Below, piece after piece: positions 45,806 through 63,245 of a stretch of DNA of 64,000 bases (its first letter is position 1; each line of letters starts with the position of its first letter). Origin of the DNA: Xestospongia muta (lineage: Eukaryota; Porifera; Demospongiae; Haplosclerida; Petrosiidae). The notes below the pieces were generated by a model. It was not told the origin of the DNA and did not search any database. It was given only the letters and a program-made list of their open reading frames with translations. The stretch covers positions 315,001 to 379,000 of the forward strand of contig OY848926.1 in NCBI GenBank assembly GCA_963693285.1. Reading direction: 5' to 3'. A program made the position numbers and the translations under genes.

Positions 45806-47548
45806 TTATTTCTTTTCATACATTAACTCGTATGTTTTTAAAGCTAGTATAATACCAAAAAGACCAATATCTGGCACTTTTTGAGCATTACATAATACAC
45901 ATATCACAATACCATTGACAAGAGGTTGGTTGTCATGACAACATGGGACGTGGTTTACTGGACCAGGAATAATAACAAGGACAGAAGATGCACCTACTGC
46001 ACCTCCTGTATGGCTTATAATACGTGGCAAACTCCTCCCACCAACCACTCTCTCCTTTTCCTCAATTATATTCCAACCCATCCCATATCCAGTTTGACCA
46101 CACCTAGGTTGTTCAGGTTCTGTATATACAGCTATGTCCCACATTTGTTTGACAGTAGATGGCAAAAGAAGAAAGTTAGAGCAACTAGACATTATGCCAT
46201 CTTTTCTATGAACAAGTAAAACATTGAATTTTTTTAATAAGCTATTTTAATATACCTGTTTTCTTCTTTAATTTTGTTTAAGTCATCGCTTACAAACACT
46301 TTGTCTTTATTTTCATAGTTATTGTAAGATATTAACATCGCATTGCCAAATTTTACAAGATCTTCTGTAGTAGACATAAACCCTCCTCCACCCCATTTGT
46401 AAGAGTTATCCACATAAGGTGTGTTCCTTAACTCACCTGTCTCAGTTCTTTCATAATGTCTATGATGTAAGTCAGCTTTAAAAAAATTATCTTATGATTG
46501 ATACCTTGATCTGTTTATAATAAGTGGGAGATGTAACTCTGGCCAGGTTGCATCCATTCCTAACGGTTCAAAGATGTTCTTTTTCATGTAAGACAAAAAA
46601 TTTTCACCAGAAATTGTCTCGATTAATGCACTAATTATAGTATAACCATATGTAGTGTAGTGATATTTAGTACCTGTATTAAAAATGAGAACATTACTTA
46701 TAACATCACATTGATGACATATGTTATGTAGTATAACAATCATATCTAACACAAGTAATAATTACTTAATTAACTAGTGACAAAGTAATAGTCAACAATA
46801 TTAAGTTACATTTACCTGGTTTTGCTATCAAATCATCCTCTGAAAATAATTTCAATGACAACAATATATCATTATAATGCTCTTTAACATAATATTCTTT
46901 CGGATATTCCAGTCCGCCTGCATCATGATAATCTCGTATACCAGCCATATGTGATAATAGTTGTCGAGTTGTTATGTTAACATGTTCTCCTTGGAATGTT
47001 TTATTAGGATAATCAGGAAGGTAGTTCTGAATGGGAGCATCAAGATCAATTTTTCCTTTTTCCCATAGTTGCATTAGTGCTGTTGCTGTAAGTGGTTTAC
47101 TAATACTTGCTATACGCATTACACTCTGACTACTACAAGGAACTGAGTTCTCCAAATCTGCAAATCCTACTCCATTGCTAAAGATAATACATCCATTAAC
47201 ACTCAATGTGACAGCTATGCCTGGGATACCGTTCTTAACAGCTATTCGTGTTAAAATATTAGTAAACTCTGTAGTCAATTTTAAAACCCAATCGCTGTCT
47301 TTTTTCACTTCTGTTTGCGTTGGTAATCTAAATGTTTGTGATAGGGATGTTGGAACAGGTTTGAGATTATCGATTTTATTGGAGTTTTCAGTTGTTGTTG
47401 CCAGAAACAATTCATCCCTTGAGCTGCCATCATTACATGTAAATATACAGCGAGGATCCTTATCAGATCGTGATGACAGTGACCATCCTGATGCTATTAG
47501 CCCCACTGCTCCTAACAACTTACCAATTTTGGAATTAAATTTATACAT
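45806..47548 (-). CDS. LACTB: LACTB-type serine beta-lactamase-like protein, copy 1
   Basis: Four exons (46816-47548, 46505-46673, 46256-46459, 45806-46205) give 501 residues. The protein resembles mitochondrial LACTB, a serine hydrolase related to penicillin-binding proteins and class C beta-lactamases that forms filaments between the mitochondrial membranes and affects lipid metabolism. The active-site SxxK is SISK (Ser148-Lys151), followed by TTRQLLSHMAGIRDY, YTTYGYTIISA, NTPYVDNSYKWGGGGF and the SHTGGAVGASS block, which plays the part of the KTG box. The N-terminus is basic and hydrophobic, consistent with mitochondrial targeting. All expected motifs are intact in this copy. Confidence 0.93.
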
Positions 47549-47730
47549 TTTAACAATACGATTATGAATATAGAATAAAAGGTCGATCGACCCTTGTAAT
47601 TAATAACCACGCCCTTCATTATAATTCGCGCGTCAAGACCACCCGCGCAGAATCTTAAATCTTATTTAAAAAATATATATTTCCTGAAAACAATCCAATT
47701 TTTGGACATACTAAAATAATGATAGTAACT

Positions 47731-49474
47731 TTATTTCTTCTCATACATTAACTCGTATGTTTTTAAAGCTAGTTTAATACCAAAAAGACCAATATCTGGC
47801 ACTTTTTGAGCATTACATAATACACATATCACAATACCATTGACAAGAGGTTGGTTGTCATGGCAACATGGGATGTGGTTTACTGGACCAGGAATAATAG
47901 CAAGGAAAGAAGATGCACCTACTGTATGTCCTCTACGGCTTATAATACGTGGCAAACTCCTCCCACCAACCACTCTCTCCTTTTCCTCAGTTATATTCCA
48001 ACTCATCCCATATCCAGTTCGACCACAACTAGGTTGTTCAGGTTCAGTATATACAGCTATGTCCCACATTTGTTTGACAGTAGATGGCAAAAGAAGGAAG
48101 TTAGCGTGACTAGACATTATGTCATCTTTTCTATGAACAAGTGAAACATTGAATTTTTTTAATAAGCTATTTTAATTTACCTGCTTTCTTCTTTAATTTT
48201 GTTTAAGTCATCGTTTACACACACTTTGTCTTTATTTTCATAGTTATTGTAAGATATTAACATCGCATTGCCAAATTTTACAAGATCTTCTGTGGTAGAA
48301 ATAAACCCTCCTCCACCCCATTTGTAAGAGTTATCCACATAAGGTGTGTTCCTTAACTCACCTGTCTCAGTTCTTTCATAATGTCTATGATATAAAGTCA
48401 GCATTAAAAGAATTATCTTATGACTGATACCTTGATCTGTTTATAATAAGTGGGAGATGTAACTCTGGCCAGGTTGCATCCATTCCTAACGGTTCAAAGA
48501 TGTTCTTTTTCATGTAAGACAAAAAATTTTCACCAGAAATTGTCTCGATTAATGCACTAATTATAGTATAACCATATGTAGTGTAGTGACATTTAGTACC
48601 TGTATTAAAAATGAGAACATTACTTATAACATCACATTGATAACATATGTTATGTAGTATAACAATCATATCTAACACAAGTAATAATTACTTAATTAAC
48701 TAGTGACAAAGTAATAGTCAACAATATTAAGTTACATTTACCTGGTTTTGCTATCAAATCATCCTCTGAAAACAATTTCAATGACGACAATATATCATTA
48801 TAATGCTCTTTAACATAATATTCTTTCGGATATTCCAGTCCACCTGCATCATGATAATCTCGTATACCAGCCATATGTGATAATAGTTGTCGAGTTGTTA
48901 TGTTAACACGCTCTCCTTGGAATGTTTTATTAGGATAATCAGGAAGGTAGTTCTGAATGGGAGCATCAAGATCAATTTTTCCTTTTTCCCATAGTTGCAT
49001 TAGTGCTGTTGCTGTAAGCGTTTTACTAATACTTGCTATACGCATTACACTCTGACTACTACAAGGAACTGAGTTCTCCAAATCTGCAAATCCTACTCCA
49101 TTGCTAAAGATAATACGTCCATTAACACTCAATGTGACAGCTATGCCTGGGATACCGTTCTTAACAGCTATTCGTGTTAAAATATTAGTAAACTCTGTAG
49201 TCAATTTTAAAACCCAATCGCTGTCTTTTTTCACTTCTGTTTGCGTTGGTAATCTAAATGTTTGTGATAGGGATGTTGGAACAGGTTTGAGATTATCGAT
49301 TTTAGTGGAGTTTTCAGTTGTTGTTGCCAGAAACAATTCATCCCTTGGGCTGCCATCATTACATGTAAATATACAGCGAGGATCCTTATCAGATCGTGAT
49401 GACAGTGACCATCCTGATGCTATTAGCCCCACTGCTCCTAACAACTTACCAATTTTGGAATTAAATTTAAACAT
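47731..49474 (-). CDS. LACTB: LACTB-like protein, copy 2, with altered HTGG box
   Basis: Exons 48742-49474, 48431-48599, 48181-48384 and 47731-48130 give 501 residues, almost the same as copy 1 (MFKF for MYKF, SISKTLT for SISKPLT, NGRIIF for NGCIIF). SISK and YTTYG are kept. The conserved HTGG that lines the active site has become RRGH (47926-47937; IISRRGHTVGASS against IISHTGGAVGASS). Five base changes fall in a 15-base block while the rest of the exon is nearly unchanged. The reading frame is fully open, so it is probably expressed, but hydrolase activity is doubtful. Whether this is a pseudo-enzyme or a specificity change is not shown. Confidence 0.9.
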
Positions 49475-49576
49475 TTTAACAATACGATTATGAATATAGA
49501 ATAAAAGGTCGACCCTTGTAATTAATAACCACGCCCTTCATTATAATTCGCGCGTCAAGACCACCCGCGCAGAATC

Positions 49577-49660
49577 TTAATATCGAAGCAAAGGTCGGGC
49601 TGCGCCTTCTTTCAGTGCAACTCGATCCCTAAGTCGCCTTTCTTTAGGCTTCTCTTCCAT
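49577..49660 (-). CDS. Short ORF at the duplication boundary, unrecognised
   Basis: A 27-residue charged frame (MEEKPKERRLRDRVALKE and so on to LLRY) starts at 49660. Its stop lies at the very edge of the LACTB tandem unit. A possible acceptor (TTCTATAG) lies 36 bases upstream of the ATG. It may be the truncated 5' coding exon of an older gene broken by the duplication, an upstream exon, or chance. Confidence 0.25.
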   Translation of the reverse strand: MEEKPKERRLRDRVALKEGAARPLLRY

Positions 49661-50287
49661 TTCAGCTGCCTCTAAAACAATATCTCAACCTATAGAAGAC
49701 ACAGAAAGTGAGGTGAACATTGATTAACGTTGTTGGAAGTCTTACGCGCAAACTCTACCTTTTGGTTTGTAGAAGTAAGGTTTTGCTGTTTACAACATAA
49801 ATATACAAGATTGTAGCGTACAAAGACAAGCTACTAGCTTAAGTTGTAATGATTACTGTTAAATACTGGTAACAACTATCAATGATAATGTCACAGTTTG
49901 TTACTAAAATAATACAATCTGTTCGTTAGTATATGATCCAGTAGATATAGTAAGAGAGACATCTTGATGGTTTAACACTTATATTTAATGCTACCAGTTT
50001 TAGAACTGATAGAAATTTACATATTGGAAACGTTAAACAGATGTGTTTACTAGCAGTAACTTTTAATTCTTATGAATTATTGAGTGTTCTGAGTGTCATG
50101 GTTATATTTAGCAGTTGATAACATTGTTGTTTATTCTATTAGTAATACTTGTACACCTGGCCTCTGTCTCTATCAGTCTGTTCTTTCATTTTGTGGTTTA
50201 CCTCAGTCCGCCTTTGTAGCTACTGAGGCAACCTCATAAATGACAATAATTCTCATAATAAGTTATTATTCTAAACATATATATATA

Positions 50288-50321
<34 letters not shown>

Positions 50322-50650
50322 CACTCACAATGATGTAGGTTTTTATTATACACAAAACAATATGATTGGTTTACTTAACGTCCTTGCATTTAATGACAGT
50401 TATAAGCAATAGTATATGTAGTAAGTATGTACATGTTTTGGTGGTAATATCATACTGATTAATTTACTCACTGAAGCTACCAAACTGTGTTAAGTGGTTT
50501 TTATCACTATATGTATATAATTGTACATGTGTACTAACTGTGGTAATAGTTCAGAGAGTATTAACACTTATTGTGACAACAGTGTTTAAATGCGAAAGCT
50601 TTATAAATTAATTTCTGTGCTTTTAAGTCTGGTAAATTTTTTAGATTAAA
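49661..50650. other. Intergenic region and CTDSPL2 promoter
   Basis: This AT-rich spacer includes a (TA)(TG)(TA) microsatellite at about 50278-50322. No gene was recognised. Confidence 0.5.
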
Positions 50651-53447
50651 ATGAGCAGTAGTTATTCTCCATCTCTCTTGTCGTCATTACAAACAATATT
50701 GTGTGGTCCACCCCTCACTAAAACTCCAAAGGCGGGTTGGGTCAATGACAAAGAGTATCATGATACCACTCCAATTGATGCCCATGTTCCTCTTCACCAC
50801 TCTCCAATCTTGAGTGATACTGTTGGAGATCGATCGGCCAGTGCTAGTTCTTGTAGTATGGAGGATCTATCTCTATTGAGGAGAGAAGAGGAGGAAAGAT
50901 GCTGCCAGGATCTAGATGATGTAAGCATGTGAGAAATAAAATTGACTTATCTGGGACACCCGCATGTGGTTAAGGAGGTTCAATTATTTTTGTTATTTTA
51001 ATTACATTTTAGTAAACATTTTAGTTAAGTATTGACGTATACACGTACAAATGTACATGTTGTACATACATGTACATGTGTGTGTACATGCCATTAATTT
51101 CACTCTGGTTACTCCAAATGTAGTAAATTCTTGTGACCACAACACTTCATGTGACTACTGTTATCATAGTGTGAATAAATTCACTTACTACACTAACTAA
51201 ACAAGGGCTGTAGATTTATTTCTCTGTTTTACAAATATACTAGCTATAATTATGTTTTATTATGTACATTGTTTTATTATGCTATGTGTAATGGTATGTT
51301 CTGATGATTATTGTCAATGTTAGAACTACAGTTGTTCAACAAATAAATAGTGTTTTTTTCTTGTTAATTTTTGGCTTATTGGTTTAGTAAATGAACTAAG
51401 TGTTGTCAAATATCCTGATAACAATTATAACACTATGGATGCATTCAGTCTAATATGCTTATAATTACACTTAACGGGATTCCTATGTGTGTATACATAT
51501 AGACTTGTATTACTGGTTTTGATAACCTGTTAGATGACCTCTAAGTGTAGTTAGATTATACTACTGATATATATAAAATCATATTTGTTTGTGGTTAACA
51601 CAGGAAATACGCGAAGTGTTAATAAATATATAAAAACATATAGAGTATACATTTAATTAATACATGTAATTTTAATTATTGGGCTATTAGATAATATTGT
51701 TGGCTGAGGTTGTTTTCATTAATTAACTTATTAGATTTATAATTATTATTTTTTGGTTGTTAGGAGGTTTTTACAGACGAGTTTGTTGTAGAAATTTTCC
51801 CAAGAAAGAGGAGACGTCTTCATGGTGACAGATATCCTCCAGTACCTCTTAATGTAAGCCATTTGCCCTTTTCTTTTCTGTTTTTATTTTAATACTTATT
51901 CAGCTTTCTTGTTCTTCGGATTCTCCTCTTATCTCTTCTTCAACTGATACTTCTTTTAAATGTATTTCTATTTATGGGAACTATAACCTTAACAACAATA
52001 CTGATATGACTGGATCGACGGGTTTCCATAGTGACAGTCACCATAACAATGGAGATTGCTCACAAGATGTTGTTTGTGAAAGCCCAGAAAGGTTAGCAGA
52101 CATATATAGATTCAAGAAAGTGTGATCACTGGGGGTACATTTTTTAGAACTTCAGCGAGTATATTTTCTCCTGCTACATTTTCACTATTTGATACGACTG
52201 AACAATCTTGTCTAGTAAGTGGATATTCTCTCCATTAAACAAAGTATCTCTCTACCAATTTAGGCTGATGGATCTGCTACTCTACCTAATGATCATGCTT
52301 TTCTTCCAGACGAATATCTATCCAACTTTGCTTCACAAAAGTCATGTGACTTAAATTGCAAATCATGTGACCAACCTGGTGTGGAACAGGTGAAGATCAC
52401 CAGTGAGGATGAAAGACAACACACAGGTTATTTTGTTATTTAAAATATTTTGATTTTCTTTGTTTTCACAGGCTCCCAGTTACAGGTTGTAAATAGCACA
52501 CAAGAGGCGACATCGGTTGTTTATCCTAATGTACAAATGCCTGTTGATCAACTTGATCCGTAAGTTGTAACTTATTTCAGTTAGTTGATTCGATCACACC
52601 TTGTTTAGATTTTTATTTATTAAACTTTTACCTCCATTATCGAGTGAGGTATCAAACAGACCACCAGTGCTACCTCGAAGAACCAGAAGAACGCCTGAAT
52701 ATTGTCTTGTGTTAGATCTCGTAAGTTGGTTGTTTTTCTAGTTTCTTTATTATCTTTCAATGACAGGATGAAACACTTGTACACTGTAGTTTAACAAAAC
52801 TTGATTTGGCTAACTTTTCATTTAAAGTGGAGTACAATAATGAACTTTTTGAAGTCTATGTATGCCTCAGACCTTATTTTCATGAATTTCTGGAAAGGGT
52901 CTCAAAACATTTTGAAGTAAAATTTATACAGAATACTGGATGCAATATCCCCCCTCCTCTCTCTCTCTCTCTCTCTCTTAGGTCATCCTATTTACTGCTT
53001 CAACCAAAGTTTATGCTGATAAACTGTTAGATCTCTTAGACCCAACACGAAGGCTTGTTAAGCACAGATTATTTCGAGATCACTGTATTTGTGTTGGTGG
53101 AAACTTTATCAAAGAACTGGGTATTTTAGGACGTGACCTAGCTAAAACCATCATTGTCGACAACTCCCCACAAGCATTTGGCTACCAAGTAAAAAAAGTT
53201 GCTTTCAGAATGTTTTATTTCCATTTATTGTATAGCTATCTAATGGAGTACCAATTGAAAGCTGGTTTATGGATAAAAATGATCGTGAACTATTAAATTT
53301 AATTCCCTTCTTAGAATCATTATTGGACAAGGTGATCCATTAATTAAAATAATTCTGTCAATTTTTTGGTTTGTTTTCATTTAGGATGATGTTAGACCTT
53401 GTATAAGAGATAGATATCGTATGCACGAGTTAATACCACAAGACTGA
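50651..53447 (+). CDS. CTDSPL2: CTD small phosphatase-like protein 2
   Basis: Eleven exons (50651-50920, 51764-51853, 51904-52091, 52148-52214, 52264-52426, 52472-52559, 52609-52720, 52767-52916, 52982-53188, 53236-53331, 53385-53447) give 497 residues; human has 466. The N-terminal ~300 residues are Ser-rich and poorly conserved. The C-terminal FCP/SCP phosphatase domain is unmistakable: [14 protein letters not shown] with catalytic Asp325 and Asp327, [61 protein letters not shown] and [11 protein letters not shown]. The family dephosphorylates serine in proteins such as the RNA polymerase II tail and SMADs. The 65-nt intron before 52982 ends in a CT repeat. Confidence 0.96.
50921..51763. 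other. Long first intron of CTDSPL2
   Basis: An AT-rich 843-nt intron with several GTACATGT palindromic runs near 51046-51090. No exon or RNA gene was recognised. Confidence 0.5.
52956..52978 (+). repeat. Short (CT)n tract at a CTDSPL2 splice acceptor
   Basis: About ten CT units precede TTAG and the exon at 52982. Phase and homology (KHFE-VILFTAS) confirm the acceptor. It is a young or small version of the same arrangement seen in DYM and ADAM10. Confidence 0.9.
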
Positions 53448-53874
53448 TGCCTGATATGCTTCCATATATCTGTTTGTATCATATGTTGTCATAGTAACAA
53501 AGCATGGCTACTGATTTTGTAACCCTTTCATATTTTAGGAATTTATATAATAACTATATTTTATGGCAATCTTTCAATTGTATTTTGTATTTTTGTTTAT
53601 TTGTTTAAATAAAACATAAATCACATATTTTATAACATGCATGTTAAATATGAAACTTTGAACCTTGACAAGAAAATGTAATTGCCTATGTACTTCTTGA
53701 TTGAAGGGATTTTTGATACTTATGAGAACTCAAAGTTGTTGATTTAAGTGATTCTTTATAGATGCACTCCATTTTACCTTTTATCAATTAATATTTAAAC
53801 CAAAAAAAGTAATTAATGAATTAGCAAATCTTTTAAGTTTCTTGTAATACTATTACTATTACTATTGTTACTGT
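53448..53874. other. Convergent 3' region, CTDSPL2 and SELENBP1
   Basis: This is 3' UTR sequence with an AATAAA at about 53608 for the plus-strand gene. Nothing else is evident. Confidence 0.5.
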
Positions 53875-56800
53875 TCAAAGCCAAATATCAGAGGTACAAT
53901 CACCACCAGGATAACGCACTTCATGAGCCAAAGCTGGACCATCTGGTTCTTGACCAAAATCAACAGCAAATTTTGTATTTAATTTGAGGCCTCCAATATC
54001 AGTATCAACATCAACTTGAAGCAACATTGATCCCTTCCTGTGTATATGAGAAACAACTTTAAAATAATTCACTATAATTATAGGTATTAGAAAATCAAGT
54101 GACTTTAACAAACTATGTTACTTAAATACATACTTAACAAGGTCAGGATAGAACTGATTGTCCCAAATACTGAAAAGAGATGTAGTGACATATAACCTCT
54201 TTCCATCAAGTGACAACTAGAGAAATGGCACTAGTACTTTGATAACATCTTAAAATATTGGTAGTACTTGAATCATTTGAGGTCCACCTTGTATTCGTGA
54301 GCCTTTTATAACAACTGGGTCTGGTTGTTCAGATAATTCCTTGTCCTCGGTTACCTTCACAGCACTGTCCTTGCAAATACTTCCAGCCAAAAACACCTAA
54401 TTACAATAATATCATCAATTCTATAAATAACAAAACTAGTCTAACTTGTCCAACTAGTTTTGGATTTCTGCGATCGGTGATGTCATATTGACGGACATCA
54501 CCATGCAGCCAGTTACTGAAATAGAGGAATCGATCATCAAGTGAGATAAGACAATCCGTTATAAGCCCTAATGGAAAAGAAATAATACTCCTAACAAATG
54601 TCCACTTATATCTATCAATTCATCCCTATCCATCCATTATCTCTTCACCTGGCATTTCAGGCAAAGCCCAACCTTCTACTTTTTTATTTGGGACATCAAT
54701 CACTTTTTCAGTACTCCAAGTTCCACTCTAGCAATCAATATAATAAATAATAATAATAAAGTAATAGATGTAATATAATATAATATAATATAATATGATT
54801 GATAGCCAATCCTTACATCATTCTTATAAAATCGAATGACATTAGAAGATAATGCAGCTGACACATAACCTTCAGTAGCATTAGGATCATGTAGGAACCT
54901 CAATTCCAATGGAATAAGCCCTTCTTCTCCAAGATCAATGTCTTGTATAACTTTCCTTTCTGTCCAATCCCACACGTGGAGATGGCGACCATATTTACCT
55001 AAGACAAAGAGAAAAAAGAGATAATGTATTGCACATCACTATATCGTATGTATAATCTCACCCACCGTTTTGAACATCAGCTGGATTAAAACCTTTAAGA
55101 AATGAATTAGGTTCACCCCATTCACTGCTAATCATAACATTGTGACGTGGTTGATACCAAAAGTCATATCCGAAGGGGGTGTGGCCACCTGGTGCCTCCC
55201 AGTTGCCAACAACATCAAACGTCTTGCCATCAAGAAGAAAGAAACCACCTTCAAAAAAGGAGTAATATTTTCTGGTTGACTATCATCATTAATATTTACC
55301 TTTAGCGTTGCCTTGTGGATCTCCCATTGCACTAATCATCACTTGTCCATTAGCCAAACAGTGTGATGTATGAGGAGTTGATAGACCAGTCTTTGTTATG
55401 ATATCATCAGAGTTAACAACCTGTTAGATTTATAGGTCATAGGATGATGAATAAACAAATGGACACAATAGGTAAACATATAGATGAATGGATAGAAAAC
55501 TTATACTCAAATGGATGGACAGACAGACGGATAGATAAATGGATGTTAGTGCTACATACCTTAGATAAACTAGGTGCTCTAGGGTCACTCCCAGTGTCAA
55601 TGATATAGACTCGTGTACTCACCAATGAGGGCAGAATAAGCCTATTTCGATTCTTGCTAGTATCACCATAGCAACTAAATAAATTAATAACAACAGTATT
55701 CGTAATAAAAATATGTATAAAAACCTGCTACATGCATTCCATCCCGAGTGGTGTATTTCATCGTTAGTATTTGTCATTGAAAGACGGTGAATAACCTGCA
55801 AGACATATCATGTGAATTAGACAAAATTGAGCAGTATGTTGTCATGGCAACATGTAAAGTATTAACCTGTCCATATTCTGGAGAGTTAGGATCACAATCT
55901 ATAGTGGCCAGATAATCAGGTTTTTTATTGCCAGTTCCATTACAGATACAAGGAACATACAAGAGTGTCTCTTTAGGACCTTTCATGGCATCACTTGGTG
56001 TAGCATATCCAGGACCACATCCACAGCCTATATTAAATTGGTGTAATTACCAGATATTAATCAAGTTATGTTAATTAAATCAAAAATGTATAAGGATAAA
56101 ATTAATATATAGAAGCTGAAATATGTTGTAGGAACATCCTAGTATTGTAATCTAAGTTAATTATATAATATTAGGCAGCCTTGTGAGGTAACACTAGAGA
56201 GATCATGATCAAACTGTCTCTTATGGCCCTTAAGAATTATGCATGCACACACTAAGGAATTAGCAAGGAGAAGTCATACTATCACATAGCTATGAATATC
56301 ACTACACTAGTGCAGAAATAATGACTTAGTCTTGCACACCATATCCATTCTGAAGAAAAAGGGTCTGGCTTTCAATAGAAATGTTTGTATAAGACATACT
56401 CCTAATGGGATCAGAGATCATCATAATACTTCACCCTCTATATATGACATAGTCTAAAAATGGAATCTGGAAATTTGTGCAGTGATAAGCATTTTTGTGT
56501 CTAACAAAATCATGTGCACCTGAAAATATGATAGAAAGAAGCTATTATGCCATTTCTGCAACAAATGTTAGTATTAAAAGAAGCACCTAAATTTTAGCCA
56601 GTTAGTGTCATAAATTGTTTACATAGCTTTATTTGTTGCATCATATCTGTCGATGCATAATAGCACAATTTCAAATGTACAAGCTTAAACTATTATGTGT
56701 CACCAGATCCTTTGTTGCAAGAATGGGTGTGGAGCACAGTACTAGCAAAGCCTGAATGTGTCGTGAAATGATGATAAAGTGTGCGACACTGTGCACATAT

Positions 56801-57006
56801 AGTGCTGAATGTAGTGGCATCGTATATTAGTACAGCTGCAGTTACATTAAAAATAATACTGAATGAAATAAAAATGAACAATTAATTATATATATATATT
56901 ATATATATGACAATTAATACACACACACACTTCATAATGCAGCCAGATTCTATACTGAATTCTGCCAAAATTGCTAATATTGTAACTTACTTGATTGTTG
57001 CGCCAT
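53875..57006 (-). CDS. SELENBP1: Selenium-binding protein 1 / methanethiol oxidase
   Basis: Twelve exons (56991-57006, 55867-56027, 55725-55795, 55560-55674, 55300-55420, 55066-55248, 54817-54998, 54649-54727, 54446-54567, 54268-54396, 54134-54216, 53875-54037) give 474 residues; human has 472. SELENBP1 is a cytosolic beta-propeller that oxidises methanethiol. Conserved blocks run the whole length: [39 protein letters not shown] with the CxxC pair, [67 protein letters not shown] and the terminal [17 protein letters not shown]. Coding exon 1 supplies only five and a third codons, followed by a 963-nt intron, one of the longest here. Confidence 0.97.
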
Positions 57007-57221
57007 ATTGATTGTCAGCTCCTCTGTCTGCTTTCTGACCAAGTTCTCTCCCAGAAGAAAACTTATAATGACATTAACTAATTAATTTTAATAATGGAGG
57101 CGTGGCAGCGGGTATGCCAATTATACTGTAGGACGCCACCAATCAGGCTACAATTTTATTTTATTCTTTTTTTGACATTTTCAATATAGGATTACATTTG
57201 GTGAGGGAGTTCATTGTGCCT
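57007..57221. promoter_or_regulatory. Divergent promoter region, SELENBP1/HINFP
   Basis: A 215-bp gap between divergent starts includes a probable non-coding HINFP exon ending CAGCGG|GTATGC near 57112 and an acceptor TATAG near 57189. The shared promoter is inferred from spacing. Confidence 0.45.
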
Positions 57222-58870
57222 ATGAAAAGCATGGCCATATCTTCTCCATTATTGTCACCAAAGAAGTCTGGATATGAGGTCACAGCTCATATTGGGCCCA
57301 CCAGCTCCTCTCCGCAATCCATGCCAGCTGTCTTGGATCCCACCTCCAATATTTGTAATGGATCCTCTACTCATTTACAGTGTCAGTGGATCACACGAGA
57401 TGGCATACTCTGTGGACTGTCTTTTGGTTCTGTTGATGCTTTATCAACTCATTTAAAATATGATCACTTGAATGTTGAATCTTCTGACCAATCCACTACC
57501 AGAATCTGTTCCTGGTATTTGTGTCAGTTTTCTTGTCTCCGCCCACTTGAGTACAGACAACACGTCATGTTTCATGCTCATCATTCCTTGTTGAAGCAAA
57601 AGGGGGCAGAGTTTCAACTCAAAAAAGATCTCCCTCAATGTCAGTTGAATAGCGAGATGGTGAATGTGGTACCACCACTAGATGTAGAGTTGAAGTGTCT
57701 GTGGGAGAGTGGGGAGGGTGTGAGATGTGATCAAACATTTGAAGATGTGACGCGTTTTTATTCTCATGTCAAAAAACACGTTGAGAAAGATGTTATCAAA
57801 TGTGGATGGAGCTGTAAGTCAACATGTTAAAAGTTTTTTATAACATAATATGTGTGACATCAGACTTTGTAACTTTCATATTTCCTTCCAAAATGAGTCA
57901 GTGTTTTGTGTAAAGTATTGAGTGTTACTTTAACCAACTAACTTGTAGCTTTCATCAGTGGATTGCTATTGGAATACTAAATTGATGTGAATTACTTATT
58001 GTACAATAATAATAATAGTATTCCATACTAACAAGTATACAGTGAGTAATACATATTAATTCTATATTCCATAGTAATCCACTGATATAAGCTATGAATT
58101 GGTTGTTAAATTAAACTAACTGATTACTTTCCACATTGTAGGTTGTTCCTTTCAATCTAACAGCAAGTGGAACATATTGGATCACACAAGGGTTCATACT
58201 CAGGAAAAAGTTGTCTCATGTCCAAAATGTGGTGCACTCTTTGCTAATAACACCAAATTCCGTGATCATTTACTACGACAGACTACACCCACGCAATGTT
58301 GTTCACTTTGTAACAAACAGTTTGCAACAGAACGACTTTTAAAGGAACATTTTCGGAAACACGTCAATACCCACAACTGTCCACACTGTGACATGACCTG
58401 CACAAGTCAGTCTTCTTTAATGTATCACATAGCTTATCGACATTCAGATAATAAGCCTCATGAATGTCCTCTTTGTCAGCGCAAGTTCAAAACTCAATAT
58501 TCATTGTCAGAGCATTTAGTAACTCACCAAGAAAAATCGTTACCTTGTTCCGTATCTGGTTGCCATTATTTGGGTAAATCAATGAAAGGTCTTCAGAGAC
58601 ACATCAGAATGGAGCATTCTGGTAATGAGTGCCTGTTTTGTTGTCATGTTTGTGAGGAGCGGTTTGCACAAGGTGTTCATCTCACTACACATTTAAAGAA
58701 ATTTCATGGGTTTAGTTTGCCACCTGGACATTCCCGATTTAGGTAAATATAGTTTTTCTCTTATTCATTTTGCTATCCATCAATTCACCAGATACATTAC
58801 TGGTAATGATGGGCTAAAAAGACTACAAACAGTACGTTTATATGACAATGATGCCACGCCTACCACTTAA
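57222..58870 (+). CDS. HINFP: Histone H4 transcription factor HINFP-like zinc-finger protein
   Basis: Exons 57222-57813, 58142-58742 and 58792-58870 give 423 residues. Irregular C2H2 fingers in the first exon (LQCQW, ICSWYLCQFSC, LKCLWESGEGVRC) are followed by a row of C2H2 fingers. The order and linkers match human HINFP/MIZF: HTQEKVVSCPKCGALFANNTKFRDH, FATERLLKEHFRKHVN, CPHCDMTC, RHSDNKPHEC and LPPGHSRFR. HINFP binds histone H4 gene promoters at the G1/S transition. The start at 57222 is the first in-frame ATG after the acceptor; 57231 is an alternative. The C-terminal tail after the fingers is much shorter than in human. Confidence 0.9.
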
Positions 58871-59215
58871 TGAGATCATCTATTAAACAGTGACATATCA
58901 GAGATTCTTGTTTAAGAATTGATTACTTAACTTATTGGAATAAATTAACTTTTTTTTGTAATATATCAAGATTCATTTACAACAAAAAATTGTATATTAT
59001 TATTAATGATGTCCACAACAAATAAGAGTCCTGTTATAATGAGAACAGAAAAGGCAATATGATTATGTTTTACAAAAATAAAGTCTTTCTGTTAATATTA
59101 ATAACAATGACAAGAAATAACTTTACAACAAATTATGTTGAAGAGGAAGTGTGATTGTTTGAGTGATATATTTCCACTCTATAGATGGCACTTGGTAGAA
59201 GAGATGATGGCAAAA
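58871..59215. other. Convergent 3' region, HINFP and RBPMS-like
   Basis: AT-rich spacer with no gene or repeat that I can support. Confidence 0.5.

Positions 59216-63245
<4,030 letters not shown>

Larger units (their letters stand above)
45741..49580. repeat. Tandem duplication of a ~1.92-kb LACTB unit
   Basis: Two direct units, about 45741-47658 and 47665-49580, each contain a full LACTB gene, its promoter and the start of the next spacer. Boundaries are marked by TTTAAAAATATATATTTCC on the left and GCGCAGAATCTTAA on the right. They are nearly identical, with small indels in introns and promoter (GGTCGATCGACCC against GGTCGACCC). Confidence 0.93.

Noticed and set aside
47731..49474. LACTB copy 2 as a pseudogene
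   Set aside because: All four exons are open with intact splice sites. Only the HTGG box is changed, so it is kept as a gene with doubtful activity.
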